Origin: Bdellovibrio sp. 22V
Lineage (GTDB): Bacteria; Bdellovibrionota; Bdellovibrionia; Bdellovibrionales; Bdellovibrionaceae
DNA length: 64,000 nt
Direction: 5' to 3'
Assembly: GCF_030169785.1 (NCBI RefSeq)
Contig: NZ_CP125854.1
Span: 1,860,001-1,924,000, forward strand
Shown here one piece after another: positions 45,940-55,241 of this stretch. The position numbers were made by a program, and so were the translations under genes. The notes below the pieces were generated by a model. It saw only the letters and a list, made by a program, of their open reading frames with translations. It was not told the DNA's origin and ran no database searches. Each line of letters starts with the position of its first letter. Position 1 is the stretch's first letter.

Positions 45940-46521
45940 CTACGAAGGAAAAAGAGAAAGAAGTTTGCGAACTGTTGCGATCGGGAGGCCCACGACATTA
46001 TCGAAAGGTCCTTCAAAGCGCTCGACGAACATTCTTCCTTTGCCTTGAATTCCGTAAGCACCGGCTTTATCCATGGGCTCTCCGGTGTCGATGTAGGTCC
46101 AGATTTCTTCGTCGGAGAGCGTGCGGAAGTAAATTTGTGTCGTCTCAGCTTGAGACACTTCTTTACCCGTAACGGAGTCGATCACACAAACGGCGGTGAT
46201 CACCTCATGAAAATTTCCAGACAAAAGTTTTAAAATTCGATAGGCGTCTTCACGATCAGCGGGTTTGCCGAGGGGGCCCCCGCCGAAAATCACTTCGGTA
46301 TCGGCGGACAGGACACGAAAGGGGCCTGTTCTGCTCGACTTTAGTTGGTCAAAAGCCGCTCGAGCTTTGCGTCGCGCGATATCTAAAATCTGCTCGTTTA
46401 CATTCAGGTTTTTGTTAGGAATTTCCGATACTTTAACTGGAACCACGTCAAAGTCAAAACCAGCTTCTTTGAGAAGCTCACGACGGCGTGGGGACTCAGA
46501 TGCCAAAACAAGTGGTGTCAT
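45940..46521 (-). CDS. maf: Maf-family nucleotide pyrophosphatase
   Basis: The 193-residue protein has the Maf start LVLASESPRRRELLKEAGF, SADTEVIFGG, LGKPADREDAYRIL and DKAGAYGIQGKG. Maf proteins hydrolyse non-standard or dTTP/UTP nucleotides, and affect septum formation. It faces away from the FHA operon, with only 29 bases between the start codons. Confidence 0.93.
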   Translation of the reverse strand: MTPLVLASESPRRRELLKEAGFDFDVVPVKVSEIPNKNLNVNEQILDIARRKARAAFDQLKSSRTGPFRVLSADTEVIFGGGPLGKPADREDAYRILKLLSGNFHEVITAVCVIDSVTGKEVSQAETTQIYFRTLSDEEIWTYIDTGEPMDKAGAYGIQGKGRMFVERFEGPFDNVVGLPIATVRKLLSLFPS

Positions 46522-46550
46522 GAGTTTTACTTGAACACAAAGAGGCGAAA

Positions 46551-47459
46551 ATGGGAAGTGCAGAGTTAATGCTCATTCTAGGATTGCTGCTCGCAGGAGT
46601 GGCCGTCTTCCTATTTGTCAGCTCTATCTTCGCAAGTAATGCCGACAAACAACAGCTTTCCTGGGCGAACAATGATGAACCGGCAAAATCAAAAAATCCG
46701 GTGATCAATTTCTCGCGTCCGCTTGTACATCAGTTCACTTTGCAGCACGCCATGAGGATTCGCAGTGAAGGCTATCGCAAACGCGTCCGTAAATACATTC
46801 TTACTTCGGGTCTTTCGCGCGAGTTGAACGAAGATGAATTCATTGGGTTGCAGCTGCTTTGGGGTATCATGTTCCCCATTTTCCTTTTGATCATGAACTT
46901 CTCGCTGCAGTTGGGACTGTCGCCGATGATGGTGATGGGTATGGGACTCATTGGTTTTTATCTTCCGCAAATCCATGCGAAAGGTGAAAAGAAACGCCGC
47001 GAACTTTCTGTCCGTGCGGATCTGCCTTTCTTTATCGATCTTTTGGCGTTGTCGGTGGAAGCGGGTTTGGACTTCTTCTCTGCAATTCAAAAAATCGTGG
47101 ATAAAGCTTCCGGTACAGACAGCGTTCTGGCCGACGAGCTGGGAACAGTTTTGAAAGATATCAAAATCGGTGCTTCCAAAGCGCAAGCTTTGAAGGACAT
47201 GGCAGAGCGTTTGGATATGAACGAGATGACAAGTTTCGTGGCGGTCTTGGTGGATGCCGAGTCGACGGGCGCAAGTATCTCGCAAGTATTGAAAGATCAA
47301 TCCGTGCAAATGCGTTTGGAAAGATTCGTGCGTGCGGAAAAGGCCGGTGCGCGAGCATCGCAAGCGATTCTTATTCCGTTGATGGTGTTTATCCTTCCAG
47401 CGGTATTTATTATTGTATTCGGTCCCGTGGCCGTGTCGTTCATGTACGGGAATAAATAG
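46551..47459 (+). CDS. TadC-like type II secretion F-domain membrane protein
   Basis: The 302-residue inner-membrane protein has an N-terminal helix (about 4-26), two close helices (about 102-145) and a C-terminal helix (about 272-296). The T2SF domain between contains LPFFIDLLALSVEAGLDFFS and the E-rich DAESTGASISQVLKDQS, as in TadC of Tad pilus assembly. Here it opens an operon of FHA proteins, with no TadA, TadB or pilin beside it. Its stop is one base before the next start. Confidence 0.85.
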   Translation: MGSAELMLILGLLLAGVAVFLFVSSIFASNADKQQLSWANNDEPAKSKNPVINFSRPLVHQFTLQHAMRIRSEGYRKRVRKYILTSGLSRELNEDEFIGLQLLWGIMFPIFLLIMNFSLQLGLSPMMVMGMGLIGFYLPQIHAKGEKKRRELSVRADLPFFIDLLALSVEAGLDFFSAIQKIVDKASGTDSVLADELGTVLKDIKIGASKAQALKDMAERLDMNEMTSFVAVLVDAESTGASISQVLKDQSVQMRLERFVRAEKAGARASQAILIPLMVFILPAVFIIVFGPVAVSFMYGNK

Positions 47460-47460
47460 T

Positions 47461-47811
47461 ATGATGACAGCGTTGCAGAATAAAACGACAAATCAAACAT
47501 TGATTCCGAAGCTGGAAGTGGCTCGCTCTTTTGCCGCGCGCGGAAAAGGTTTGTTGGGACGTTCGTCTTTGGCGGAGGACCAAGCCTTGTGGATTCTTCA
47601 TTGCAACAGCATTCATACTTTCTTTATGAAGTTTTCAATTGATTGTGTTTTTGTAGATAAGAACTTAAAAGTGAAGGCGGTCTATCAAGACGTCCGTCCT
47701 TGGCGATTGGTCCTTCCTGTATGGGGAGCCAGTTCCGTCATCGAAATGGCTTCAGGCTCCGTCAGCAAGATGAAACTCAGCGTGGGAGATCAACTTTATG
47801 TGGGCGCTTAG
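47461..47811 (+). CDS. DUF192-family protein
   Basis: The 116-residue protein starts at tandem ATGs just after the TadC-like stop. It has the DUF192 pattern: VARSFAARGKGLLGRSSL, LWILHCNSIHTFFMKFSID and VFVDKNLKVKAVYQDVRPW. Most family members carry a signal peptide; this one does not, so it is probably cytosolic. It overlaps the first FHA gene by 14 bases. Function unknown. Confidence 0.85.
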   Translation: MMTALQNKTTNQTLIPKLEVARSFAARGKGLLGRSSLAEDQALWILHCNSIHTFFMKFSIDCVFVDKNLKVKAVYQDVRPWRLVLPVWGASSVIEMASGSVSKMKLSVGDQLYVGA

Positions 47812-49465
47812 AATTTTGACCGGCCCGCAAGCGGGACAAATTATAGAATTAAAAATGGGGAAAAACCTGATTGGTCGGGCACCTCAATGTGATATCAAAC
47901 TTGTGAGTCCTGGTGTTTCTAAAGAACACACGGAAGTTTCCGTCTTCAAAGAAAAGATTGTGATCACGGATTTGAAATCCAGCAATGGAACTTATCTTAA
48001 CGGGATCCGTATTCAAAATGGTTTGATGCGTTTAGGAGATAAACTGGGAGTTCACGATATTCTTGTCGACGTGATTCCAGCTCCAGAGATACGTGCGCAG
48101 AACACACGTTCTACGGCGACGAATACAGGTGTGCCGGCGCCAATGCCTTATTATGGCGGTGGGGCTGCTCCGCAAATGCCGCAACAAATGGGGATGCCGC
48201 ATGGAATGCCTCAGGGCATGCCGCAGCCCATGGCCGGAATGCCCGGAGCGGGTCCCGCGCCAGCACCGGCACCCGCTTATCAACAAGGTGGCTTAAAAGG
48301 TCTTCTTGATAAATTGAATGACTATTTAGATCGCGTGGCTCTGCCGGGCGTTTATAAATTGCCGCAATTCTTAGAACTGAAAATGGTTCTGTTAGGGTTT
48401 GTGGTTCTCTTCATTTTTTCAACGACACTTTTATCGATGATTCCGATGGTGCAAATCACACGCGCCAGTATCATCAACGAAAGCAAACGTCGTGCAGCCT
48501 CCATCGCACGTACGGTGGCTACAATCAATCAAGCGGCGCTTTTACAAAACAGTTATTCTTCATTGAGCACCAATGCCGCAGAAGCGGAAGATGGTGTAAA
48601 ACAAGTTCTAATTGTGCAGCAGTCAGACGGTATGATCCTCGCTCCGGCGACACGCGCGGGGACGACACCGGATCTGCCGTTCGTGCATTCGGCTCGTCGC
48701 GAAATGCGACCGCAGGCCGTCGAGGTGGACTCGTCTACCATTGGCGCAAGTTTTCCGATTGGCTTGTTTGATCCGAATACGGGTGAGCAGTCAGTAAAGG
48801 CGCATGCGATCGTGCTTTACGATATTGGCAGCTTAGCGTTCGACGACGGTCGTGCGATCAGTTTGTTCATGCAGACTTTAGTGATCGCTTCTTTGATTGG
48901 GCTGATTATTTACTTCTTTATGTATAAGCTGATCGAGTATCCGCTGGTTTCTCTCAATACGCAGTTGGATATAGCGATGCGTGAAAAGAAAGACAACACC
49001 GAAGTAGACTTTATGTTCCCGCCTTTGCAGGCGTTGATCGGCAATATCAACAGTTTGCTTACGCGGTATATTCACGGAGAGACCGACAGCGGTTCGCCGG
49101 GAGCCGCGGGCTTTGTTAATAAAGACGGAGAAGCGGAAAATCTGGTGCAGTTGATCGGCTTCCCAAGTATCGCGATTTCCAAAGAGGGTCGCATTATCGC
49201 GTGCAGTCCCGCGTTTGCTCAAGTAGCGCGCGCGGAAGTGGCGCAACTGCAAGGCCAGCTTTTTAAGGCGATTCCGGATGTGGCTTTGCAACAGAATATC
49301 GACGGTTTGATGGTGCGCACGCGTGAAAATCCGCGCGCGATTCACACCGATCAGCTCGAGTTTAGCGGTCATCTTTGTATTTTAAGCTGTCAGGCTTTTG
49401 CGACAGGACAAGAAGTGGATTACTACGTAGTGACAGTGTCACCCACTGATGGCGGAGGCTCTTGA
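47798..49465 (+). CDS. FHA protein with two membrane helices and a PAS-like domain
   Basis: The 555-residue protein has an N-terminal FHA domain (about 5-90; GRAPQCDIKLVSPGVSKEHT, DLKSSNGTYLNG), a Pro/Met/Gly linker (about 105-165), a membrane helix (about 197-217), a periplasmic region (about 220-345), a second helix (about 352-372) with a HAMP-like part, and a C-terminal PAS-like domain (about 450-540; GFPSIAISKEGRIIACSPAF). FHA domains bind phosphothreonine. It is probably a membrane sensor. It is coupled to the genes on both sides by overlaps. Confidence 0.85.
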   Translation: MWALRILTGPQAGQIIELKMGKNLIGRAPQCDIKLVSPGVSKEHTEVSVFKEKIVITDLKSSNGTYLNGIRIQNGLMRLGDKLGVHDILVDVIPAPEIRAQNTRSTATNTGVPAPMPYYGGGAAPQMPQQMGMPHGMPQGMPQPMAGMPGAGPAPAPAPAYQQGGLKGLLDKLNDYLDRVALPGVYKLPQFLELKMVLLGFVVLFIFSTTLLSMIPMVQITRASIINESKRRAASIARTVATINQAALLQNSYSSLSTNAAEAEDGVKQVLIVQQSDGMILAPATRAGTTPDLPFVHSARREMRPQAVEVDSSTIGASFPIGLFDPNTGEQSVKAHAIVLYDIGSLAFDDGRAISLFMQTLVIASLIGLIIYFFMYKLIEYPLVSLNTQLDIAMREKKDNTEVDFMFPPLQALIGNINSLLTRYIHGETDSGSPGAAGFVNKDGEAENLVQLIGFPSIAISKEGRIIACSPAFAQVARAEVAQLQGQLFKAIPDVALQQNIDGLMVRTRENPRAIHTDQLEFSGHLCILSCQAFATGQEVDYYVVTVSPTDGGGS

Positions 49466-50640
49466 TGAGTGCGGCTCCGCAAGTGAAAGACACTTTGAAA
49501 TTCGATATTGAAATCGTGAAAGGGCCGCACATCGGTTTTAAGGCGACCTTTACGAAAGCCTCCGTGTCCATTGGTCGTGGGCCGGAGAACGATATCGTTT
49601 TGTCAGGTGATCCACGCGCAAGTCGTCAACATGCCGAGATCAAACAGCGTGGTAACGAGTTTGTGATCGTCAATTTGAGTCAGAAGAATTTCATTTTGGT
49701 GAATTCTCAGAACGTTCAGTCTGAAATTCTCAATAATGAGTCTGTGGTTCAAATTGGTGATACAGAAATTCGTTTCCACATGGAAATGCCGACGCCCGCT
49801 CCGACACCGGCTGCCCCAACGGCATCCATGCCGGCGGCAGCGCCAACACCATCTCCGATTTCGAGTTCGATTCTAAAACCGCAAATGCCACAGCCGATGC
49901 CGGCCCAAACACCGGCATTCCAGCAACCTCGACCTATGCAAACGCCGACAATGAATCAAGGTGGTTTGCCGTCGATGCCGTCCGCCTCTATGCCTCCGGC
50001 GCAGCCGATGCAATATGGTGGTTATCAGCCGCCACCATCAGGACCTACACCGACAATGGGAGTTCCGCGAGGAGCCTCATCGGGCGGAGGTCTTATGCAA
50101 AATCCGAAAGCAAGATTCTATGGAATCGTTGCGATCGTGGCTTTGGTCGGATGGTTTTTGCTGTCACCGTCCAAAAATGGCGAGAAAAAGGATCCGAATG
50201 CATTCCGGACTTCCGCAATTTCCATGCAGGACGTCGCAGATGCAGAGAAACGTTCTCAGGAACTTCTCACAATCAAAAAAGAAAAATATGATTCCGTTCA
50301 ATATCGCCGGGCCCAAGAAAACTTTATTAAAGGGTTCCGCGACTTTCAGCAAGGTCAGTACGCAAGAGCTCGCGAAGCTTTCCAGGTTGTTTTAAACTTA
50401 GATCCTGAAAATGAATTGGCGAAACGTTATTATCATCTCGCTAAAATTAAGTTTGATGAACTGGTGAAGTTCAACATGATTCAAGGCAACCGCTATAGAG
50501 AAAAGAAGAACTGGAGAATGTGTCAGTCCAATTACTCGAACGTTATGACCATGCTTGCAAATCGTAAAGATGATCCTAGTTATAAAGAAGCAAAACAGTT
50601 CTTTGAAGAATGCACGTTGAATTTGGAGGGTCGTTTCTAA
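49462..50640 (+). CDS. FHA protein with one membrane helix and TPR-like C-terminus
   Basis: The 392-residue protein has an FHA domain (about 12-105; IGRGPENDIVLSGDPRASRQ, HAEI), a Pro/Met/Ala/Gln-rich linker (about 112-208), one membrane helix (about 216-234; FYGIVAIVALVGWFLL) and a helical TPR-like part (about 285-385; FQQGQYARAREAFQVVLNLD). The FHA side is cytosolic and the TPR side periplasmic. It overlaps the previous gene by 4 bases and the next by one. Confidence 0.87.
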   Translation: MMSAAPQVKDTLKFDIEIVKGPHIGFKATFTKASVSIGRGPENDIVLSGDPRASRQHAEIKQRGNEFVIVNLSQKNFILVNSQNVQSEILNNESVVQIGDTEIRFHMEMPTPAPTPAAPTASMPAAAPTPSPISSSILKPQMPQPMPAQTPAFQQPRPMQTPTMNQGGLPSMPSASMPPAQPMQYGGYQPPPSGPTPTMGVPRGASSGGGLMQNPKARFYGIVAIVALVGWFLLSPSKNGEKKDPNAFRTSAISMQDVADAEKRSQELLTIKKEKYDSVQYRRAQENFIKGFRDFQQGQYARAREAFQVVLNLDPENELAKRYYHLAKIKFDELVKFNMIQGNRYREKKNWRMCQSNYSNVMTMLANRKDDPSYKEAKQFFEECTLNLEGRF

Positions 50641-52661
50641 TGGCACGTCTCCGAGTTCGTCTGCGTGGAAAACCTGTTTACGATATCACTCTTTCGGAGG
50701 ACCGCTCCTACGTCGCGGGCCGCAAGGAAGACTGTGATATTGTTTTACAGCCGGAAAAAGGGATTTCACGCGAGCATTTTAAAGTTTCTTTCGCGAATGG
50801 CGTTTGGAGCGTAGAAGTTGTTTCCCGTTATGGAGAAGTCATTCATAACGGCGAGCAGGTTCAGCAGTTTAACCTGGATCACGGCACACAGTTTTCAATT
50901 CCTCCTTATGAATTCGATTATTTGAATACGACGGATGATGTTGCCGCCGTTCATCAAGGAACCTCCTCGAATCTTCCCGCAGTAAGCGGAGAAGGCGAAG
51001 GCTTCGACGGCAGTGAAGAAAAAACTGTCATCGGGGTCGCGCCGACGGCGGCTTATATTAAGATCGTGGATTCACAGAACGAAGCCAAGGAATTGATCCG
51101 TCTTGATGAAGGGGATTCTTGGGTAGCGGGACGTGATCCGAACTGCCAGATTCATATCAAAGATCAACGCGTCAGTCGTCGCCAATTTGAGATTCGCAGA
51201 GCGGGTTCTCAATATGTGATTCTGGATTTGGGGAGCGTGAATGGAACGCTTCTCAACGGGACTCCGATTTCTTCTTCGGAGCCGACGCCTATTAAAAGTG
51301 GCGATGCGATCAGCGTTCTAGAAAACTATTTGTACTTTGAGTTGCATGATTCTCATTTCCAAAGTCGATTGGAAATGGTGAACGTAGCGCCGCCGAATCC
51401 GCTGGTTCCTATGGGCTCGGATTCCGTGCCTATGGAATATCAGCAGCAGATGTCTCACGAGTTGATGCCTTACCAAAATCATGGCGGTATGGCTCCGGTG
51501 CCTTACCAACAGCAGATGCAATATCCTGCGATGGGTGGCGCAATGCCGGGGCATGCTCCGGTAGAAACAGGTAAGTTTGATTTTCAAAAGAATCGCCCGA
51601 AAATTATCGGTGCCGCTGTTTTACTGTTGGCGCTAGCGTATTTCTTTAGTGGCGGAGAGAAAAAACCTCCTGCGCCGGCGCCGGGCAGTGCTTCTGCTCC
51701 GGGTTCTCCGCAAGAGGCATTTGCGAAATTAAAACCTGAACAACAAGCTTTGGTTCGTCAGCGCTATAAAGACGCCAAGAATCTTTACATGCAAGGAAAG
51801 TATCAGCTTGCTCAAGATGAGATCATCAAAATTCAGGAAGTAATTCCTGATTATGAAGATATCAAAGAAATCGAACGTCTTTCCAAAGAAGCGATCTTCA
51901 TTCAAGAGCAGCAACGCCGTCAGGAAGAGATCGAAAAAGCGAAAGCGGAGACGGAAGAAAAAATCCAAAAACAAACGGCGGAGTGCCAGAAGAAAATCAA
52001 TCCTTCAATTACGATGGCCGATTTGGATGAATGTTTGTCCTCTGTGTTGCAGTTCAATCCAGAGCATCCGCGCATCCTTGACTTGAAAGCGCAAGTGGAG
52101 TCGATCAATGCGCAAAGAGAAGCCAAGGAAGCGGAGCGCATAGCTTATCAGTCGCAGGTTTCGAAATTGCGTAATTTGTTTGATCGGGCTCAACAAGTGC
52201 ATAAAAAAGGCAAACCTTTGGATGCGATTGCGGCTTACGAGAAAGTGATCGACGCAAGACTGCCGGATCCAAATGGTTTCAAAGGTCAGTCGAAGAGGAA
52301 TATTGCTTCCATCCGCCAAATGATGAACTCGAAAACAGCCAGCCTTCAGGCGGAAGCGGAAAAGTTTTATCAAGCTCAGAACTTACGAGGCGCCATTACC
52401 GCTCTTCGTAAAGCGCGCATGTTGGATCCGACAAATCCAGAATTGCCCGAGAAAATCGAACGCTATGTCGTCGAACTTCGCAAGCAGATGATGTCTCTTT
52501 ATCAAGAAGGTATTCTTGAAGAGAGCTTCGGTAACGTTGATGGAGGCGAGTCGAAGGCCGGTGCCAAAGACAAGTGGAAGAAGATTCTCGAACTCGATAT
52601 TCCGGACGGAGAATACTACAAGAAGGCTTACATCAAGTTGAAGAAATACGGAGCTCTGTAA
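50640..52661 (+). CDS. protein with two FHA domains, one membrane helix and TPR-like tail
   Basis: The ATG at 50640 shares its A with the upstream stop and gives 673 residues. FHA 1 (about 1-95; GRKEDCDIVLQPEKGISREH) and FHA 2 (about 140-240; GRDPNCQIHIKDQRVSRRQF, DLGSVNGTLLNG) lead to a Met/Gln/Pro-rich linker, a membrane helix (about 320-337) and a long charged, helical region with TPR-like repeats (about 370-670). It looks like a duplicated relative of the preceding FHA protein. It ends one base before the PP2C-like gene. Confidence 0.87.
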   Translation: MARLRVRLRGKPVYDITLSEDRSYVAGRKEDCDIVLQPEKGISREHFKVSFANGVWSVEVVSRYGEVIHNGEQVQQFNLDHGTQFSIPPYEFDYLNTTDDVAAVHQGTSSNLPAVSGEGEGFDGSEEKTVIGVAPTAAYIKIVDSQNEAKELIRLDEGDSWVAGRDPNCQIHIKDQRVSRRQFEIRRAGSQYVILDLGSVNGTLLNGTPISSSEPTPIKSGDAISVLENYLYFELHDSHFQSRLEMVNVAPPNPLVPMGSDSVPMEYQQQMSHELMPYQNHGGMAPVPYQQQMQYPAMGGAMPGHAPVETGKFDFQKNRPKIIGAAVLLLALAYFFSGGEKKPPAPAPGSASAPGSPQEAFAKLKPEQQALVRQRYKDAKNLYMQGKYQLAQDEIIKIQEVIPDYEDIKEIERLSKEAIFIQEQQRRQEEIEKAKAETEEKIQKQTAECQKKINPSITMADLDECLSSVLQFNPEHPRILDLKAQVESINAQREAKEAERIAYQSQVSKLRNLFDRAQQVHKKGKPLDAIAAYEKVIDARLPDPNGFKGQSKRNIASIRQMMNSKTASLQAEAEKFYQAQNLRGAITALRKARMLDPTNPELPEKIERYVVELRKQMMSLYQEGILEESFGNVDGGESKAGAKDKWKKILELDIPDGEYYKKAYIKLKKYGAL

Positions 52662-52662
52662 A

Positions 52663-53352
52663 GTGAAGTTGCAAGAACGTTCGTACAGCACCAAGATCAT
52701 GCGTCCCAAGCCGGCGATCCATCAAGAAGACGACGGTTCTTTGATTGTCATTGCCACATCATGGGGACAGCCTGAGCATGCACAACGCGCGATGGACGAG
52801 GTCGTTAAATACGTCAACGCCGCGAAGTCCGACGTGGAAGTCACGTCTCCGTTTGAATTCTTAACCTGCCTTTCAGATGAAGTGAACTATGTGCGCACGG
52901 GAATGCTGATTGCGAATGACATCCTCTATCGCGGTGAAAACAAGATGGAGTATTTCTCGGGCGTTGAAATTTTGGCTCTTTTTAAAAGGGGCCAGCAAGT
53001 CGCGTGGGGCCAGGTGGGTTGTCCAAGTCTTTTTATTCAAAGAAAAAATCAAAGCCTGCAACCTTTGTCGATCGGTTTGGATCTGTCTAGCGAGCTGCCT
53101 GTGGATTCAGAGGCTTTGCCTCCGTTACCGGCGCAGCTTCTGGGGCTTGATCCGACTTGCTACGTGCAATGCGGTCACACGCATGTGCAAGACGGGGATC
53201 AATTGGTTTTGCTGGCCAGTTCGTCTGTAGCCTCTTCTTTATGGGTGCACAGCGGTCAAGCCGCTGAGTTAAGTACGATCACAAATCGCATGATTCAAGA
53301 AAGTCCCGAATCGCCGTTTTGGCTGGGACTTGTGCAAATGAATCAAGACTGA
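52663..53352 (+). CDS. PP2C-like protein without metal-binding residues
   Basis: The 229-residue protein starts at GTG one base after the FHA gene. ANDILYRGENKMEYFSGVEI, then LFKRGQQVAWGQVGCPSLFI and, near residue 177, GDQLVLLASSSVAS follow the PP2C order (helix, GxT strand, vGDSr.yl, GDxLLLcSDGL). The aspartates of the metal site (GDSR, SDG) are replaced, so it is probably not an active phosphatase. Given the FHA neighbours it may be a pseudophosphatase that reads or blocks phosphosites. The fold is inferred from motif spacing. Confidence 0.6.
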   Translation: MKLQERSYSTKIMRPKPAIHQEDDGSLIVIATSWGQPEHAQRAMDEVVKYVNAAKSDVEVTSPFEFLTCLSDEVNYVRTGMLIANDILYRGENKMEYFSGVEILALFKRGQQVAWGQVGCPSLFIQRKNQSLQPLSIGLDLSSELPVDSEALPPLPAQLLGLDPTCYVQCGHTHVQDGDQLVLLASSSVASSLWVHSGQAAELSTITNRMIQESPESPFWLGLVQMNQD

Positions 53353-53355
53353 TTC

Positions 53356-55164
53356 TTAATACTCTTCCGTTTGAATGGATTTATAAACTTGCGCGCGGAT
53401 TTTTCCGTATTCAGGCAAATGCAAAGCTAATTCCGTGCGTGAGGGCGCAAAGATGTTGTCGCGGGACGTATCCCAGATCAAGCCGGCGGCGATGTTGGTT
53501 CTTTGAATTTGCTGATCCAGCATATAGTTTCTGAAAGATCTCTCGAAGCGCTTCTTTTGCGTGTCCTTCGCCAAACCGCGATCTTCCGCGCGGAGCCAGT
53601 CGATAAATTCCAAAAACAACGGGTCTGAACAATTTTTTAGTTGTTCTGCTTCAAGCACTTTGTCGGTCAAAAGCAGAAAACAAGGATCCGAAATTTTCGC
53701 GGACTTGCTGTTCAGATTTTTTTCGCCGACATATTGCCATGCCTGCACTCTATTTTTACTGCCCAATTGTTTCAATGTTTCCCAGTCCTTTTGGTTGAGG
53801 GCGATTTGCGCCGTCCAATTCAAAAGATCCAAACTTTGTGTCTGAGAAGAAGAAAGGCGTTTCAGGTCCTTGAGCAATGAAAACTCTTGATCCGGTCGCA
53901 TCCAGCGTGCATAGGGAATACTTAGTTTTGCATTCCATTCGGAACTCAAAGGTGGAAACGCCGGGAACTGAAATTTGCTTAAAAGGCCTTGCAGTCTTTG
54001 CGTCGTCGGCAGAATGCTTTCTTGCAAAAGAGGCAAAGGGTTGACCTCAAAACGATCGACAAGCGTATTGTAAAGCAGAGGTTTTTCGTCGTTGATGTAT
54101 AGAACATGATTGGAAATCGCCGCCGTTCGCAAAGGACCCGCTTTTCTCCACAAAGCCCAACCGGATTCGATCAGAAGAGGTCGGTCCTCGGGCCAATTCA
54201 CATTCGGACTTTTTAAAACGTTCAGCAGAGAGTGTGCGGGAAAGGAAGGATTTGTTTCGACAATCGTTTCGCCCAAAAGTTCATAAAGCGTACGACCGAC
54301 GTCAACAATACTGACGTTCTGATCGATCTTCCAGTGAATAGCTTCATCGCGTTTCTTTTTTTGCGCGGGCTTGATGAACAAAGCCACTTGCGTGTTTTCG
54401 CCATGCAAGTTGAGGGAGGACAATTCGCGGTAGCGCTCGCTTGTCGTATGTCCATTCAGACCTGCGAAGATCACCGTCGTACTATCCCAGCGCTGCGTGG
54501 CTTTAAGCTTGTTGATAAGTTCGTAAAGACTCTCATCCAGTTCGTCGACCTGACTTTCGAAACTGAGATTCCGCGTTTCCCCCAGATCCGTCACAGTCTC
54601 TGTCGTCGAAAACAAAAGATCAGGCACGTAGATCACGCTGAAGAAAGAATTTTTTCCAACTTCCTGGTCAAGCCATTGCGTGAACGCTTCGGCGTTTTTA
54701 TTAAATGGGCGAATCAGTGTTTTGAAGTTAGGAACGATGTTGTCCTCAAAAAGTTCGAAGCCTTGATTCAATCCCGTGCGACGAAAGACGGGGGCCCCGC
54801 CAGAGAAAAAACTAGTGCGGTAGTCTCGGCGAAGGGCGAGTTCAGAAACAAGATCTATCTCTGCAGCCAGTCCCGGTCCGCCGTTATGTCGGACTTTGTG
54901 TTGGAAAGGATAAAGTCCCGTGAGAAGGGAGGACAACGCAGGAACAGTCAGCGTGGATGGAGAGAACGCGTGCGTAAAGCGCACAGACTCGTTGCAAAGC
55001 AATTGAAAACCAGACCTCTCGACACTTTCCTGACTGCAAGTCACATCTGTGATCGTCAACTCGTCGACGGCGATCACAAGAATAGAACTCCTGTCGTTGG
55101 TTTGACAGGATAGCTGGACTAAGCTCATGAGAGTGACGAGAAGTACAAAAATGATTTTTCGCAT
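53356..55164 (-). CDS. sulfatase/alkaline-phosphatase-superfamily lipoprotein
   Basis: The 602-residue protein has a lipoprotein signal (lipobox LVQLSC). The N-terminal part follows sulfatases and phosphoglycerol transferases: ILVIAVDELT with the metal Asp, FTHAFSPSTLTVPALSSLLTG, and YPFQHKVRHNGG. The nucleophile site has Thr or Ser rather than the Cys of Type I sulfatases, so a phosphotransferase-like or inactive role is possible. The C-terminal 250 residues are helical. It converges on the PP2C-like gene with 3 bases between the stops. Confidence 0.75.
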   Translation of the reverse strand: MRKIIFVLLVTLMSLVQLSCQTNDRSSILVIAVDELTITDVTCSQESVERSGFQLLCNESVRFTHAFSPSTLTVPALSSLLTGLYPFQHKVRHNGGPGLAAEIDLVSELALRRDYRTSFFSGGAPVFRRTGLNQGFELFEDNIVPNFKTLIRPFNKNAEAFTQWLDQEVGKNSFFSVIYVPDLLFSTTETVTDLGETRNLSFESQVDELDESLYELINKLKATQRWDSTTVIFAGLNGHTTSERYRELSSLNLHGENTQVALFIKPAQKKKRDEAIHWKIDQNVSIVDVGRTLYELLGETIVETNPSFPAHSLLNVLKSPNVNWPEDRPLLIESGWALWRKAGPLRTAAISNHVLYINDEKPLLYNTLVDRFEVNPLPLLQESILPTTQRLQGLLSKFQFPAFPPLSSEWNAKLSIPYARWMRPDQEFSLLKDLKRLSSSQTQSLDLLNWTAQIALNQKDWETLKQLGSKNRVQAWQYVGEKNLNSKSAKISDPCFLLLTDKVLEAEQLKNCSDPLFLEFIDWLRAEDRGLAKDTQKKRFERSFRNYMLDQQIQRTNIAAGLIWDTSRDNIFAPSRTELALHLPEYGKIRAQVYKSIQTEEY

Positions 55165-55241
55165 ACCTTGACCAAGAGGAAGGGTTTTAGAGATAATGGA
55201 TCAATAATTTTGCACAGTCAAAGATTTGGAGGAAATCACCC

